Of a DNA stretch of 64,000 bases, positions 1 to 8,407 are shown piece after piece; the first letter of the stretch is position 1; each line of letters begins with the position of its first letter. The position numbers and the translations under genes are program-made. This DNA is from Duganella sp. 1411 (GTDB lineage: Bacteria; Pseudomonadota; Gammaproteobacteria; Burkholderiales; Burkholderiaceae_D), in NCBI RefSeq assembly GCF_017833525.1, contig NZ_JAFICD010000007.1:230774-294773 (forward strand), read 5' to 3'. The notes beneath the pieces are model-generated. The model was not told where the DNA came from. It made no database searches and worked only from the letters and a program-made list of their open reading frames with translations.

Positions 1-192
1 GGAACGTGGGCAGTACTGGCCTACCAGGACGAAAACCAGAACGACAAGCTGGACCGCAATCTGATCGGCATCCCCAGCGAAAACTACGGCTTCAGCCGCG
101 ACGCGCGCGGAAAGTTCGGCCCACCGGATTTCAGCGACGCCGCCATCGACGTCGGCGACGAATCCACAGTGGCGAAAATCAAACTGCGCTAA
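1..192 (+). CDS. DUF2141 domain protein, C-terminal part (5' end outside window)
   Basis: An open frame enters from the left edge and stops at TAA 190-192, giving the last 63 residues. The fragment has the pattern YQDENQNDKLDRN...GIPSENYGFS...GKFGPPDFSDAAI, which I recognise as the conserved C-terminus of DUF2141 proteins, small exported proteins of unknown function. The D/N-rich DENQNDKLD stretch resembles a calcium-binding-type loop. The N-terminus and signal peptide cannot be seen. It points towards the downstream receptor gene, which lies on the opposite strand. Confidence 0.75.
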   Translation, partial: GTWAVLAYQDENQNDKLDRNLIGIPSENYGFSRDARGKFGPPDFSDAAIDVGDESTVAKIKLR

Positions 193-202
193 AGCAACTC
201 CA

Positions 203-295
203 GGGTCAGGTCCACCATTTCTACACGAGTTCAGCATTAAAATGGCCGTGCGGGCTTCTACAGACCAGCTCGTGTAGAAATGGTGGACCTGACCC
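203..295. repeat. Perfect 27-bp inverted repeat with 39-nt loop
   Basis: Arms at 203-229 and 269-295 are exact reverse complements (27 of 27) and flank a 39-nt centre. The element sits between two convergent genes, 10 nt after the DUF2141 stop codon. The arm contains the words GGTCAGGTCC and TTCTACACGAG. Its size and intergenic position suit a REP/BIME-type or MITE-type element; no transposase lies next to it. It could also serve as a bidirectional transcription stop, but it has no flanking T-run. Confidence 0.8.
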
Positions 296-301
296 CGGAT
301 T

Positions 302-336
302 AAAAAAAGCCCCTCGACCTGGAGAGGGCGAGGGGC
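302..336 (-). terminator. Rho-independent terminator of the TonB receptor gene
   Basis: Read on the minus strand, the 8-bp stem CGAGGGGC is at 329-336 and GCCCCTCG at 309-316, followed by a run of seven T (302-308). It lies about 55 nt past the stop codon of the receptor gene that begins at 2817. Confidence 0.8.
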
Positions 337-390
337 CATAAGACCACAGACAACACTGGACTACATGAAACTCCTTACTGCTGCTATTCC

Positions 391-2817
391 TTAGAACGTC
401 TTGCCGACGTTGATGCCGAACGTGCGCGGCGGCAGATACTGCGCCTGCCACGGGCCGTTGGCGTTCATCGCGCTGGTCTTGACGTTCTTGTCCTCGGCGT
501 TGCGGACGAAGGCGTCGAAGTACCACTTCGAGTCGGCGTCGAAGCGCAGTCCCAGGTCGGTACGGGTGTAGGCCTTCTGACGATCCGGCTCGCCCAGGTT
601 GAACACGCTCAGCCAGCTGGCCGTTTCGTAGTGGGCGCTGATGCGCGGGATCAGCGTGCCGCCCGAGAACTGGAAGCTGTGCTGGTACATCGCTTGCGCG
701 CTGAACTTCGGCGAGTGCGGCATCGTGTTGCCCGTCACGTCCAGGCAGGTGCTGATGCCGGCCACCGGGCAGGCCGGCAGCACGTAGTCGTTACTGCCGC
801 CGATCAGTTTTTTCAGCTTGGCGTTGGTGTAGGCGGCGGTGAACTGCACCCGGTCCACCGGCGTGATCTTGGCGGCGATCTCGGTCTCCAGGCCCCAGAT
901 CTTGGCGCCTTCGGCGTTGCTGGTGGCCAGGCCGCGCGTGCCGTCCGGATTGGTAATCGGCGCGCTGAACTGGAAGTCCTTGAACTTCGAGTAGTAGGCC
1001 GCGTTGTTCATGCGTACCGCGCCGCCGAGGAAGGTGCTCTTCGAGCCGACTTCGAAGTTGGTCAGCGACTCCGAGCCGTAAGGCACGCCGCCGTCCTGCA
1101 GGCCCCCCGACTTGTAGCCGGTCGCCACGCTGGCGTAGACCATGTTGTTCTTGTCGATGTCGTAGTTCAGGCGCAGCAAGCCGGTCAGCTTGTTGTCGGT
1201 GAACTTGCCGTCGTTGTGCTGGTAGGTCGAGAAGCCCGATCCTGGCGCCAGCGGATTCATCGACGGATTGACGGGAATCTGCGGCGCGGTCAGATCGCTC
1301 CAGCCGTTGTTGGTGCCGCCGATGTTCTTGCGCTCGTCCGAGGTGTAACGCAGGCCGCCGGTCAGGTGCAGGCTGTCGTTGACGTTCCACGTGGTCTGGC
1401 CGAAGACGGCTTTCGAGTCCACCGTTTCCTTCGGCTGGATGAAGGAGCCCTGCCAGTCGACGGTGCCCTGCTGGGTGCCGTTCATGATCGGGATGTCGAA
1501 GCGGATGCCGTTGTTTTCGTTGGCGTAGTACAGGCCAAGCAGCCAGTCGACGTCGCGCTTGCCGGTCGATTGGATTTCCACTTCATGGCTGTAGTTCTTG
1601 TACTTGGACCAGACGGTGTTGTTGGCCTGGTACTTGCCGCCGGTGGTGAAGCTGGTGGCCGGACGCGCGCCGCCGTCCTGGTCGTAGGTCGACGAGCCGT
1701 TGAAGCGCGAGTAGCCGGCGATGTAGGCGAGGCTGATGTCCTTGTTGATTTCGTAGTCGACGCGGCTGCGCACCGAGTTCGAATCGCGCACCACGTTCGG
1801 CGCCACGTCCACCAGCGCGGACCAGAAAGGCTGGCCCGCACGCTGCTGCTGCAACAGGTTCATGCTCGGCGTGCCGCGGTCGGCGTAGTGCTCGTACGCG
1901 ACGTTCCACTTCAACTGGGCGCTCGGACGCCACAGGAAGCTGACGCGCGCCGCGCTCTGGTCCTGGGCGCTGTACTTCTGGCCGTTGCGGACGTAGTTGT
2001 TGTTGTTGATCGGCTGGAAGGCGATCGGATTGCCCGGATGGGCGGCGTTCCACGCGGCGATCACCGGCGCGGCGGCGGCGCGCTGGTCGGCCAGCGAGAC
2101 GTCCTGCGGGTTTTGGTAATCGATGTAGCCGTCGTGCTGCTCGTGCACGAACGCCACGCGCATCGCCATCTGGTCGTTGATCGGGATGTTGACCGCGCCG
2201 CGCGCGCCGAAGCGGGCGTAGTTGCCGTAGCCACCCTCGAAGAAGCCGGCGGTGCTGCCGATCTCCGGCTTCACGGTCTGCATGTTGACCGCGCCGACGG
2301 TGGAGTTGCGGCCCCACAGCGTGCCTTGCGGACCGCGCAGCACTTCGATCGCGTCCAGGTCGAACAGCAGCGCGGTGGCGCCTTCGGGACGCGGCGAGTA
2401 GATGCCGTCGACGAAGGTGGCCACTTCCGGGTCGGCGTATTCGGTCTTGGCGCTGTCGTTGCCGATGCCGCGCAAGGTCATGGTGATGACGCCGTGGTCG
2501 CCCTGGCCGGTGGCCGAGAAGCCCGGCACCAGGTTGACGACGTCCTGGATCGTTTGCACGTGGTTGTCGTCCAACGCGGCGGCGTTCAGCGCGGTGACGG
2601 CGACAGGCGTCTTCTGCAACGAAGTGGTGCGCTTGGTAGCGGTAACATACACCTCTGTGATCGTGTTGCTGGTTTTGTCGCCGGCGGCGGCGGCGGCCGG
2701 CGCGGTCTGCTCGGCCTGGCCCGCCGCGTGGGCGACACTGGTGCCGGCCAACAAGGCGATGACGGCCATCTGGATCGGCGAAAGCAGACGCTTGCCGGTT
2801 TGCGGTACGTGATTCAT
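391..2817 (-). CDS. TonB-dependent outer-membrane receptor
   Basis: This is an 808-residue outer-membrane receptor. Residues 1-32 form a signal peptide (hydrophobic VIALLAGTSVAHA). A TonB-box-like ITEVYVTATKR and a plug domain (VTALNAAALD, VPGFSATGQG, LRGPQGTLWGRN) follow, then a beta-barrel ending in the C-terminal phenylalanine (INVGKTF) typical of outer-membrane proteins. I chose the ATG at 2817, preceded by AAAGGAGACTT, over an upstream in-frame start at 2835 that lacks a ribosome site. It is divergent from a tryptophan-halogenase-family gene, a pairing known from carbohydrate-uptake receptor loci of Xanthomonas- and Caulobacter-type bacteria. The substrate is unknown. The shared upstream region holds four LacI-type operators. 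Confidence 0.93.
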   Translation of the reverse strand: MNHVPQTGKRLLSPIQMAVIALLAGTSVAHAAGQAEQTAPAAAAAGDKTSNTITEVYVTATKRTTSLQKTPVAVTALNAAALDDNHVQTIQDVVNLVPGFSATGQGDHGVITMTLRGIGNDSAKTEYADPEVATFVDGIYSPRPEGATALLFDLDAIEVLRGPQGTLWGRNSTVGAVNMQTVKPEIGSTAGFFEGGYGNYARFGARGAVNIPINDQMAMRVAFVHEQHDGYIDYQNPQDVSLADQRAAAAPVIAAWNAAHPGNPIAFQPINNNNYVRNGQKYSAQDQSAARVSFLWRPSAQLKWNVAYEHYADRGTPSMNLLQQQRAGQPFWSALVDVAPNVVRDSNSVRSRVDYEINKDISLAYIAGYSRFNGSSTYDQDGGARPATSFTTGGKYQANNTVWSKYKNYSHEVEIQSTGKRDVDWLLGLYYANENNGIRFDIPIMNGTQQGTVDWQGSFIQPKETVDSKAVFGQTTWNVNDSLHLTGGLRYTSDERKNIGGTNNGWSDLTAPQIPVNPSMNPLAPGSGFSTYQHNDGKFTDNKLTGLLRLNYDIDKNNMVYASVATGYKSGGLQDGGVPYGSESLTNFEVGSKSTFLGGAVRMNNAAYYSKFKDFQFSAPITNPDGTRGLATSNAEGAKIWGLETEIAAKITPVDRVQFTAAYTNAKLKKLIGGSNDYVLPACPVAGISTCLDVTGNTMPHSPKFSAQAMYQHSFQFSGGTLIPRISAHYETASWLSVFNLGEPDRQKAYTRTDLGLRFDADSKWYFDAFVRNAEDKNVKTSAMNANGPWQAQYLPPRTFGINVGKTF

Positions 2818-2870
2818 AAGTCTCCTTTTGCGCACCGGCGCCTATGAGAAGCGCCGCCGCCATTTATCGT

Positions 2871-2947
2871 GGAAAACGATTTCATGTTGTGTGAAATCGA
2901 TTTCAAATCTGCTGAAATCGTTTTCTTTATTTGTGAAATCGATTTCA
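2871..2947. promoter_or_regulatory. Four LacI-type operators at exact 21-bp spacing
   Basis: Four 14-bp palindromes of the form TGAAATCGATTTCA lie at 2871-2884 (GGAAAACGATTTCA), 2892-2905 (perfect), 2913-2926 (TGAAATCGTTTTCT) and 2934-2947 (perfect). Each has the central CG step typical of LacI/GalR-family operators. Start-to-start distance is 21 bp every time, about two helical turns, so all sites face the same side of DNA. The last site lies between a plausible -35 (TTGTGA, 2931) and -10 (CATAAT, 2953) for the rightward halogenase gene. They sit between two divergent genes and probably control both. No LacI-family gene is in the window. Confidence 0.75.
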
Positions 2948-3064
2948 TGGTACATAATCTCAAACACCGATGTCAATTTAAAAATTGTATCGTCGTTGTT
3001 TTTGTTGATATTTCTCAAACGAATCAGCAAACAGACGCGCTACGCACGGAGACGGGGAAAACAG

Positions 3065-4666
3065 ATGAAAACGGCAGCAGAAAACGGCATGCAGGCGGTC
3101 GCGAACACGGGGGGCAAGCGGGTGTTGATCGTCGGCGGCGGCACCGCCGGCTGGCTCACGGCGGCGTTTTTGGCGCGCACGGTCGGCTGCGGCGCGGACG
3201 CCGACAGCGTACGCGTGACCTTGGTCGAGTCGAAGGAAATCGGCATCATCGGCGTCGGCGAAGGCACCTTCCCGTCGATCCGCGGCACGCTGGCCGCCAT
3301 CGGCATCGACGAGGGCCGCTTCATCCGCGAATGCGACGCCACCTTCAAGCAAGGCATCAAGTTCACCGACTGGGTTCGCCCGCCCGGCGCGCCGGGCAAC
3401 GACCACTACTTCCACCCTTTCAGCCTGCCCAGCCAGCGTCCCGGCGGACCGGAACTGCTGCCCTACTGGCTGCAGGGCGCGGCCGCGCCGGGCGCCGGTT
3501 TCGCCGCCGCCGCGACGATGCAAAAGCGCGTCGCCGACGCCGCCCACGCGCCCAAGCGCCCCAACGACGCCGACTTCCTGGGACCGCTGAACTACGCCTA
3601 CCATTTCGACGCCGGCAAATTCGCCGCCCTGCTCAGCACCCACGCGCAATCGCTGGGCGTCCAGCATGTGCAGGCCACGGTGGAACGCGTCGAACTCGAC
3701 GCGCAAGGCGCGATCGGCGCCGTGCACACCAGGGAAGCGGGCACGCTGACGGCGGATCTTTACATCGACTGCACCGGCTTCCGCGCGGCGCTGATCGGCG
3801 AGGCCCTAGGCACGCCGTTCCGCAACATCAACGACGTGCTGTTCGTCGACCGCGCGCTGGCGATGCAAGTGCCGTACGAGCGTGCGGATGCGCCCATCCC
3901 CTCCTACACGATATCGACCGCGCACGAAGCCGGATGGACCTGGGACATCGGCCTGCACAAACGGCGCGGCATCGGCTATGTGTATTCGAGCCGGCACACC
4001 GACGACACCCGCGCCGAGCAGGTGCTGCGCCAATACATCGGCCCCGCCGGCGACGCGCTCAACCCGCGCCAGCTCAAACTCAACGTCGGCTACCGCGAAC
4101 TGCACTGGGTGAAAAACTGCGCGGCTGTCGGCTTATCCGGCGGCTTTCTGGAGCCGCTCGAATCGTCCGGCATCGGCCTGATCGAAACGGCGGCCTACCT
4201 GGTCAGCTACCTGTTCCCGCACAGCGGCGACATGGCGCCGGTGGCCAAGGTGTACAACGACATGATGAAGGCGCGCTACGAGCGCATCGTCGATTTCGTC
4301 AAGATGCACTACTGCCTCACGCAGCGCACCGACAGCCAATTCTGGATCGACAACACCGACCCGGCCAGCGTGCCGGACTCGCTGCGCGACAAGCTGTCGA
4401 TGTGGCGCAATCGACCGCCGCACCGGATGGACTTCGTGGTGGACGTGGAGATGTATCCGCCGTCAAGCTGGCAGTACGTCCTGTACGGCATGGAGTTCCC
4501 GACGAAGCAATACGCCAACGCCTTGACGCTGCCGCGTTTCGACGAAGCGCGCAAAGAGTTCCAGATGATCGACCAGATGTCGCGCCGCGCGGTGGCCGAC
4601 CTGCCAACGCACCGCGCACTGGTGGACCACTTCATCCGCCAAGGAGAAAAGAAAACCGGCACCTGA
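3065..4666 (+). CDS. Tryptophan halogenase family FAD-dependent protein
   Basis: The 533-residue flavoprotein starts at ATG 3065, after GGAGACGGGGAAAACAG. The N-terminal Rossmann motif is VLIVGGGTAGWLTA, followed by EIGIIGVGEGTFPS and a conserved lysine region (FKQGIKFTDW). GWTWDIGL occupies the place of the family's WxWxIP signature, and EPLESSGI near residue 360 matches the segment holding the catalytic glutamate of PrnA/RebH-type halogenases. Family members beside TonB receptors are common in carbohydrate-utilising Gram-negatives, and their substrates are mostly unknown, so halogenation of tryptophan should not be assumed. It is divergent from the receptor and shares its operator array. 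Confidence 0.88.
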   Translation: MKTAAENGMQAVANTGGKRVLIVGGGTAGWLTAAFLARTVGCGADADSVRVTLVESKEIGIIGVGEGTFPSIRGTLAAIGIDEGRFIRECDATFKQGIKFTDWVRPPGAPGNDHYFHPFSLPSQRPGGPELLPYWLQGAAAPGAGFAAAATMQKRVADAAHAPKRPNDADFLGPLNYAYHFDAGKFAALLSTHAQSLGVQHVQATVERVELDAQGAIGAVHTREAGTLTADLYIDCTGFRAALIGEALGTPFRNINDVLFVDRALAMQVPYERADAPIPSYTISTAHEAGWTWDIGLHKRRGIGYVYSSRHTDDTRAEQVLRQYIGPAGDALNPRQLKLNVGYRELHWVKNCAAVGLSGGFLEPLESSGIGLIETAAYLVSYLFPHSGDMAPVAKVYNDMMKARYERIVDFVKMHYCLTQRTDSQFWIDNTDPASVPDSLRDKLSMWRNRPPHRMDFVVDVEMYPPSSWQYVLYGMEFPTKQYANALTLPRFDEARKEFQMIDQMSRRAVADLPTHRALVDHFIRQGEKKTGT

Positions 4667-4692
4667 CCACAACGGCAAACCAACTCTAAACC

Positions 4693-4724
4693 ACGTAGGG
4701 CGGATTAGCGAAGCGTAATCCGCC
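4693..4724. repeat. Dispersed GTAGGGCGGATTA palindrome, copy 1
   Basis: GGCGGATTAGCG-aag-CGTAATCCGCC forms a hairpin between the convergent halogenase and MFS genes. Related copies lie at 22818-22851 and 52334-52372, with a half copy at 63889-63905. With no other element nearby it may also end transcription of both flanking genes. Confidence 0.75.
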
Positions 4725-4749
4725 ATGCCCGCTCCGCCGACGGCCGCAA

Positions 4750-5889
4750 TCACCCCCGCGCAGCCCCCAGCCGCGCACTGGCCGCAATAACCAGCATCGC
4801 GCACCCCAAGCCGGCAAAGGCCAGATTCAAACTGGCCGAATGCGCGACAAACCCGATCACCGCCGGCCCCGCAAGAATCCCCGCATACCCCAGCGTGGTG
4901 ATAGCGCCGATCGCCAGCCCGGCCGGCATCGCGCTCTGATTCCCTGCGGCGGTGAACAGAATCGGCACCACGTTCGACGCGCCCAGGCCCACCAACAAAA
5001 AGCCCACCAGCGCCAGCGTCGGCGACGGCGCCAGCACCGCGCCGAAGAACCCCACCGCCCCGCACAAGCCGCCCAACAACAGCACGCGCTTGCCGCCGAA
5101 CTTGCGCACCACCCGGTCGCCGGTCAGGCGCCCCACCGTCATCGCCATCGCGAACGCCGCATAACCAAGGCCCGCGCGGGCCGCATCCATCCCCTGCTCG
5201 GACGTCAGCAGCAAAGCGCTCCAATCGAGGATCGCCCCCTCGGCCAGAAAGCACAGGAAGCACAACACGCCGATGAAGATCACGGCGCCGTGCGGCACCA
5301 CGAACATCGACGCATGTCCCTCTTCCGCATCAGGCTCGCGCAGCAGATGCGGCGCCCCGATCGCCAGCGACAGCGCCACCAGCAACGATATCGCCACACT
5401 GGACGCGACGGGGCTCAAGCCCGCCCACAGCATCAACGCCATCAAGCCGGCGCCGATAAAACCGCCCACGCTGAACAGCCCATGGAAGCCGGACATGAGC
5501 GAACCGCCGCTTTCGCGTTCGACGATCACCGCCTGCACGTTCATCGCCACGTCCAGCGTGCCGAGCGCCGCGCCGAACGCGAACAAGGTCGCTCCCAGCA
5601 GCATCGGCGTGGGGGCGATCGCCAATCCGGGCAGCACCAGGCACACAAAGGCGCCCGACACCAGCACCACGATGCGGCAGCCGAAGCGCGACGCCAGCAA
5701 GCCCGTGACCGGCATCGCCATCAGCGAACCGGCGCCAAGGCACAGCAGCAGCAGGCCCAGATCGGCCTCGCCCAGCGCCAGGCGCGCTTTGGCGAACGGC
5801 ACCAGCGGCGCCCAGGCCGACATGGCCAGGCCGGCGGCAAGAAAGGCAAGACGAGTGGACAGGCGCTGTTTCGGGCCGATTGAATTCAT
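4750..5889 (-). CDS. MFS transporter, YbjJ-like
   Basis: A 379-residue inner-membrane transporter with about 12 hydrophobic helices. The N-terminus (RLAFLAAGLAMSAWAPLVPFAKARLAL) and the GxLxxRFG loop after helix 2 (GLLASRFGCRIVVL) match the MFS fold and recall E. coli YbjJ. The substrate is not predictable. I used the internal ATG at 5889 (MNSIGPKQ) because it leaves a normal cytoplasmic tail and is followed directly by the first membrane segment; a longer frame reaches 5997 but adds an atypical leader. The ribosome site is weak (CCGGAAAAT). It converges with the halogenase gene. Confidence 0.85.
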   Translation of the reverse strand: MNSIGPKQRLSTRLAFLAAGLAMSAWAPLVPFAKARLALGEADLGLLLLCLGAGSLMAMPVTGLLASRFGCRIVVLVSGAFVCLVLPGLAIAPTPMLLGATLFAFGAALGTLDVAMNVQAVIVERESGGSLMSGFHGLFSVGGFIGAGLMALMLWAGLSPVASSVAISLLVALSLAIGAPHLLREPDAEEGHASMFVVPHGAVIFIGVLCFLCFLAEGAILDWSALLLTSEQGMDAARAGLGYAAFAMAMTVGRLTGDRVVRKFGGKRVLLLGGLCGAVGFFGAVLAPSPTLALVGFLLVGLGASNVVPILFTAAGNQSAMPAGLAIGAITTLGYAGILAGPAVIGFVAHSASLNLAFAGLGCAMLVIAASARLGAARG

Positions 5890-6060
5890 GGGGGATTTTC
5901 CGGATAGGGGCAAAGCGATCTCGACCGGTAAGTATACGGCAAGTGGCGCCGCGACGAAATCCGCACGAAAACGGTGCATCCGTACGAGCGCTAACATTGC
6001 TATCGCCGATGAAGGCGCATGATCGGATCCGCGTTGTTCAACACATCATAAGGAAAAATC

Positions 6061-6948
6061 ATGCAAACTCAACCATTCACACCCGGCGCGGTGGTCAGCC
6101 GCGATGGCGACGACGGCTACGCGTCCGGCGTCTCCTGGGGCGCCATCTTCGCCGGCGCGGCGGCGGCGGCCGCGCTCTCGTTCATCCTGCTGATCCTCGG
6201 CATGGGCCTCGGTTTGTCGTCGGTCTCGCCGTACGAACGCAACGCCGCCCCGATAGGCATCGCCACGATCGTGTGGGTCGCCTTCACGCAGCTGGCGGCA
6301 TCCGGCATCGGCGGCTACATGGCCGGCCGTCTGCGCGTCAAATGGGCCAGCATCCACGGCGACGAAGTGCACTTCCGCGACACCGCGCACGGCCTGCTGG
6401 CATGGGCGGTGGCGACCCTGATCACGGTGGCGGTACTGGCCGGCGGCGCGCGCGCTGTCCTGAGCGGCGCGATCGACGCCAGCGGCGCGGCAGCACCGGC
6501 GCTGGCAACCGGCGCCGCGACGGTGGCCGACAACCCGCGCCCGAACGACTACTTCGCCGACATGCTTCTGCGTTCGCCGAACGGCCAGGGCGCCACGGCA
6601 TCCGAACGTGAGGAGATCACCCGCATCCTTGTCGCCGATCTGGCGGCCGGCAAAATCAGCGCCGACGACCGCACCTACATGGCGCAGCTGGTGGCCAAGC
6701 GCAGCGGCCTGTCGCAAGCGGAAGCCGAACAGCGTGTCGACGCGATCTACGGCCAGGCCAAGCAGGCGGCGGCCGACGTGAAGGCCAAGGCCATGGCGGC
6801 GGCGGAAGCGGCACGCAAGGCGGCCGCGCGTTCTGCGCTGTGGATGACATTCGCGCTGCTGCTGGGCGCCTTCGTCGCCAGCCTGTGCGCCACCATCGGC
6901 GGCCGCAACCGCGATCACGCGCGTGTCGTCACGCGCACCGTCATCTAA
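6061..6948 (+). CDS. PhnA-like membrane protein
   Basis: A 295-residue protein with a strong ribosome site (AAGGAAAAATC) before ATG 6061. It has an N-terminal membrane hairpin (WGAIFAGAAAAAALSFILLILGMGLGLSSVSPY), further segments near residues 70-90 and 115-140, a charged alpha-helical stretch (EAEQRVDAIYGQAKQAAADVKAKAM, coiled-coil prone), and a last helix before the C-terminus. Homologues are often named PhnA-like from a rhizobial annotation, but nothing here indicates phosphonate metabolism. It precedes a 23-residue hydrophobic peptide gene by 15 nt and is probably co-transcribed with it. Confidence 0.75.
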   Translation: MQTQPFTPGAVVSRDGDDGYASGVSWGAIFAGAAAAAALSFILLILGMGLGLSSVSPYERNAAPIGIATIVWVAFTQLAASGIGGYMAGRLRVKWASIHGDEVHFRDTAHGLLAWAVATLITVAVLAGGARAVLSGAIDASGAAAPALATGAATVADNPRPNDYFADMLLRSPNGQGATASEREEITRILVADLAAGKISADDRTYMAQLVAKRSGLSQAEAEQRVDAIYGQAKQAAADVKAKAMAAAEAARKAAARSALWMTFALLLGAFVASLCATIGGRNRDHARVVTRTVI

Positions 6949-6963
6949 TTCAAGGAGAATACT

Positions 6964-7035
6964 ATGCGCTCGATACTGCTACTGCTGCTCGGCATCCCAC
7001 TGCCCATCATCATCCTGATCGCCATACTGACGTAA
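6964..7035 (+). CDS. 23-residue hydrophobic membrane peptide
   Basis: A very short gene, ATG 6964 to TAA 7033-7035, with a near-ideal ribosome site (CAAGGAGAATACT). Apart from an arginine and serine at the start, the peptide is almost entirely leucine, isoleucine and proline (MRSILLLLLGIP...), so it should form a single membrane helix with a central Pro kink. It follows the PhnA-like gene by 15 nt. Similar tiny peptides are often left unannotated; the function is unknown. Confidence 0.6.
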   Translation: MRSILLLLLGIPLPIIILIAILT

Positions 7036-7133
7036 TCCGGTCGGTGTGATTTGTTAGCAAGGCGGGGATCATGCGTGATCGCCGCCTTGTGTCGTTTTGA
7101 GCCAGGCATGGCGTTACTCCAGGCTTTCATCGT

Positions 7134-7171
7134 ATTAAAGGATGCTTTAATATGGATGGTAACTATTAAAG
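7134..7171. promoter_or_regulatory. ATTAAAG half-sites upstream of the Fic gene, candidate autoregulatory operator
   Basis: ATTAAAG (7134-7140), 4 nt, CTTTAAT (7145-7151) form a perfect inverted repeat. A third ATTAAAG lies at 7165-7171, 31 bp from the first. The sites overlap an AT-rich promoter-like stretch ending 10 nt before the Fic start codon. The Fic protein has a C-terminal winged-helix-like region, so self-binding is plausible. Confidence 0.45.
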
Positions 7172-7181
7172 AAAGCTTGAA

Positions 7182-8336
7182 ATGGCACGCGCTTCCGGCT
7201 CGTTTATCAAGGTCACCACGCTCAGCGAGACAGTGCGTGCCTTTGTGCCGCATGCCCTTCCGCCGGCCGAGCCGCCATTGGCACCTGAGTCGTACGAGGC
7301 ACAAAACCGTGCGGCGGAAGTAGCGTTGGCACGGCTTTCCGCAGTATCCGGGCTCGTGCCTTCGGTTGAATGGCTGCTCTACAGCGCGGTACGCAGGGAA
7401 GCGTTGCTGACGTCTCAAATCGAGGGTATCCAGGCGACCCTGATCGACCTGTTCGATCAGGAAGCCGGTGTCGAGTTGGAAAATCGCGACGATGTCGAGG
7501 AAGTCACCAATTACATGCGGGCATTCCGCATGGTGCGCGACAATCTGCGCGATATCCACGGACTGCCGTTAAGCGTGCGCTTAATTTACGAGGCGCACCG
7601 GATACTGCTCGACGGAGTCAGGGGCGCCAGCAAACAACCAGGCCAGCTGCGCCGCACGCAAAACTGGATCGGCGGTAGCCGGCCCGGCAACGCCGCGTTT
7701 CTCCCGCCGCCACCTGAGCAAATACCCCGGTTGCTGGGCGATCTGGAACGATTCATTCATACGGAACCTAGGCAACTACCGCCGTTGGTCATCATCGCCC
7801 TCATCCATGCGCAGTTCGAAACGATTCATCCATTCCTTGACGGGAATGGGCGCATTGGTCGCTTGCTGATCACCGCGCTGCTCGAACATTGGGACCTTTT
7901 AAAGGAGCCGCTGCTGTACCTGAGCGGATACCTGAAACGCAACCAGACGGAATACTACCGCTTGCTCTCCGCCACGCGCACCGATGGCAACTGGGAGGCT
8001 TGGGTAGACTTTTTCTTGGTCGGCGTGGCCGAAGCTGCGGCCGAGGCTGAACGAAGCGTCATCGATGTGGCGACCCTGGTCGCGGCCGACCGGCGCCGGT
8101 TGCTTGGATCACCCAAGGCTGGCTCCGCCGCTTTCCGCCTGTTTGAACTGCTGCCGACGATGCCTCGCTTCACGGTGGACAAAGCTCGGCAGCAACTGGA
8201 GACGAGCTTTCCAACAGCGAATGCCGCCGTCAAGCTGCTTGAGGAACTGGGGATCGTGATGGAAATGACGGGACAGCGAAAAAACAGGACGTTCAGCTAC
8301 CAGAACTACATCGAGTTGCTGGCGCGCGCGGCATAA
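7182..8336 (+). CDS. Fic family protein (AMP transferase type) with C-terminal winged helix
   Basis: A 384-residue protein. The N-terminal part carries the inhibitory-helix motif TSQIEG (family [S/T]xxxE[G/N]), which blocks AMP transfer in class II Fic proteins. The Fic core motif HPFLDGNGRIGR (family HxFx[D/E]GNGRxxR) lies near residues 222-233 with all expected residues. The C-terminal 90 residues, with TVDKARQQLETSFPTANAAVKLLEELGIV, read as a winged helix. Fic enzymes usually adenylylate target proteins; the target is unknown. The start at 7182 follows AAAGAAAGCTTGAA. It lies directly outside the left end of the genomic island. Confidence 0.92.
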   Translation: MARASGSFIKVTTLSETVRAFVPHALPPAEPPLAPESYEAQNRAAEVALARLSAVSGLVPSVEWLLYSAVRREALLTSQIEGIQATLIDLFDQEAGVELENRDDVEEVTNYMRAFRMVRDNLRDIHGLPLSVRLIYEAHRILLDGVRGASKQPGQLRRTQNWIGGSRPGNAAFLPPPPEQIPRLLGDLERFIHTEPRQLPPLVIIALIHAQFETIHPFLDGNGRIGRLLITALLEHWDLLKEPLLYLSGYLKRNQTEYYRLLSATRTDGNWEAWVDFFLVGVAEAAAEAERSVIDVATLVAADRRRLLGSPKAGSAAFRLFELLPTMPRFTVDKARQQLETSFPTANAAVKLLEELGIVMEMTGQRKNRTFSYQNYIELLARAA

Positions 8337-8360
8337 ACGCGCCGCTACAGTCGATTGTTT

Positions 8361-8407
8361 ATGGAGCGGGTGAAGGGAATCGAACCCTCGTCGTAAGCTT
8401 GGGAAGC
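8361..8407. repeat. Left attachment site (3' part of tRNA-Gly), 47-bp direct repeat
   Basis: These 47 bases are identical to 15728-15774 and correspond to the last 46 nt of tRNA-Gly(CCC) plus one flanking base. Identity stops abruptly at 8408 against 15775. The right copy is part of the intact tRNA and this one is only the 3' fragment, as left by a tyrosine-integrase element inserting at a tRNA 3' end. It marks the left border of a 7.4-kb island. Confidence 0.9.

Noticed and set aside
631..2847. 738-codon open frame antisense to the TonB receptor
   Set aside because: Valine/arginine-rich shadow of a high-GC gene; no ribosome site, no domain, and the receptor frame is certain.
8362..8407. Second tRNA-Gly gene
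   Set aside because: Only the 3' 46 nt are present; no acceptor 5' strand or D arm.
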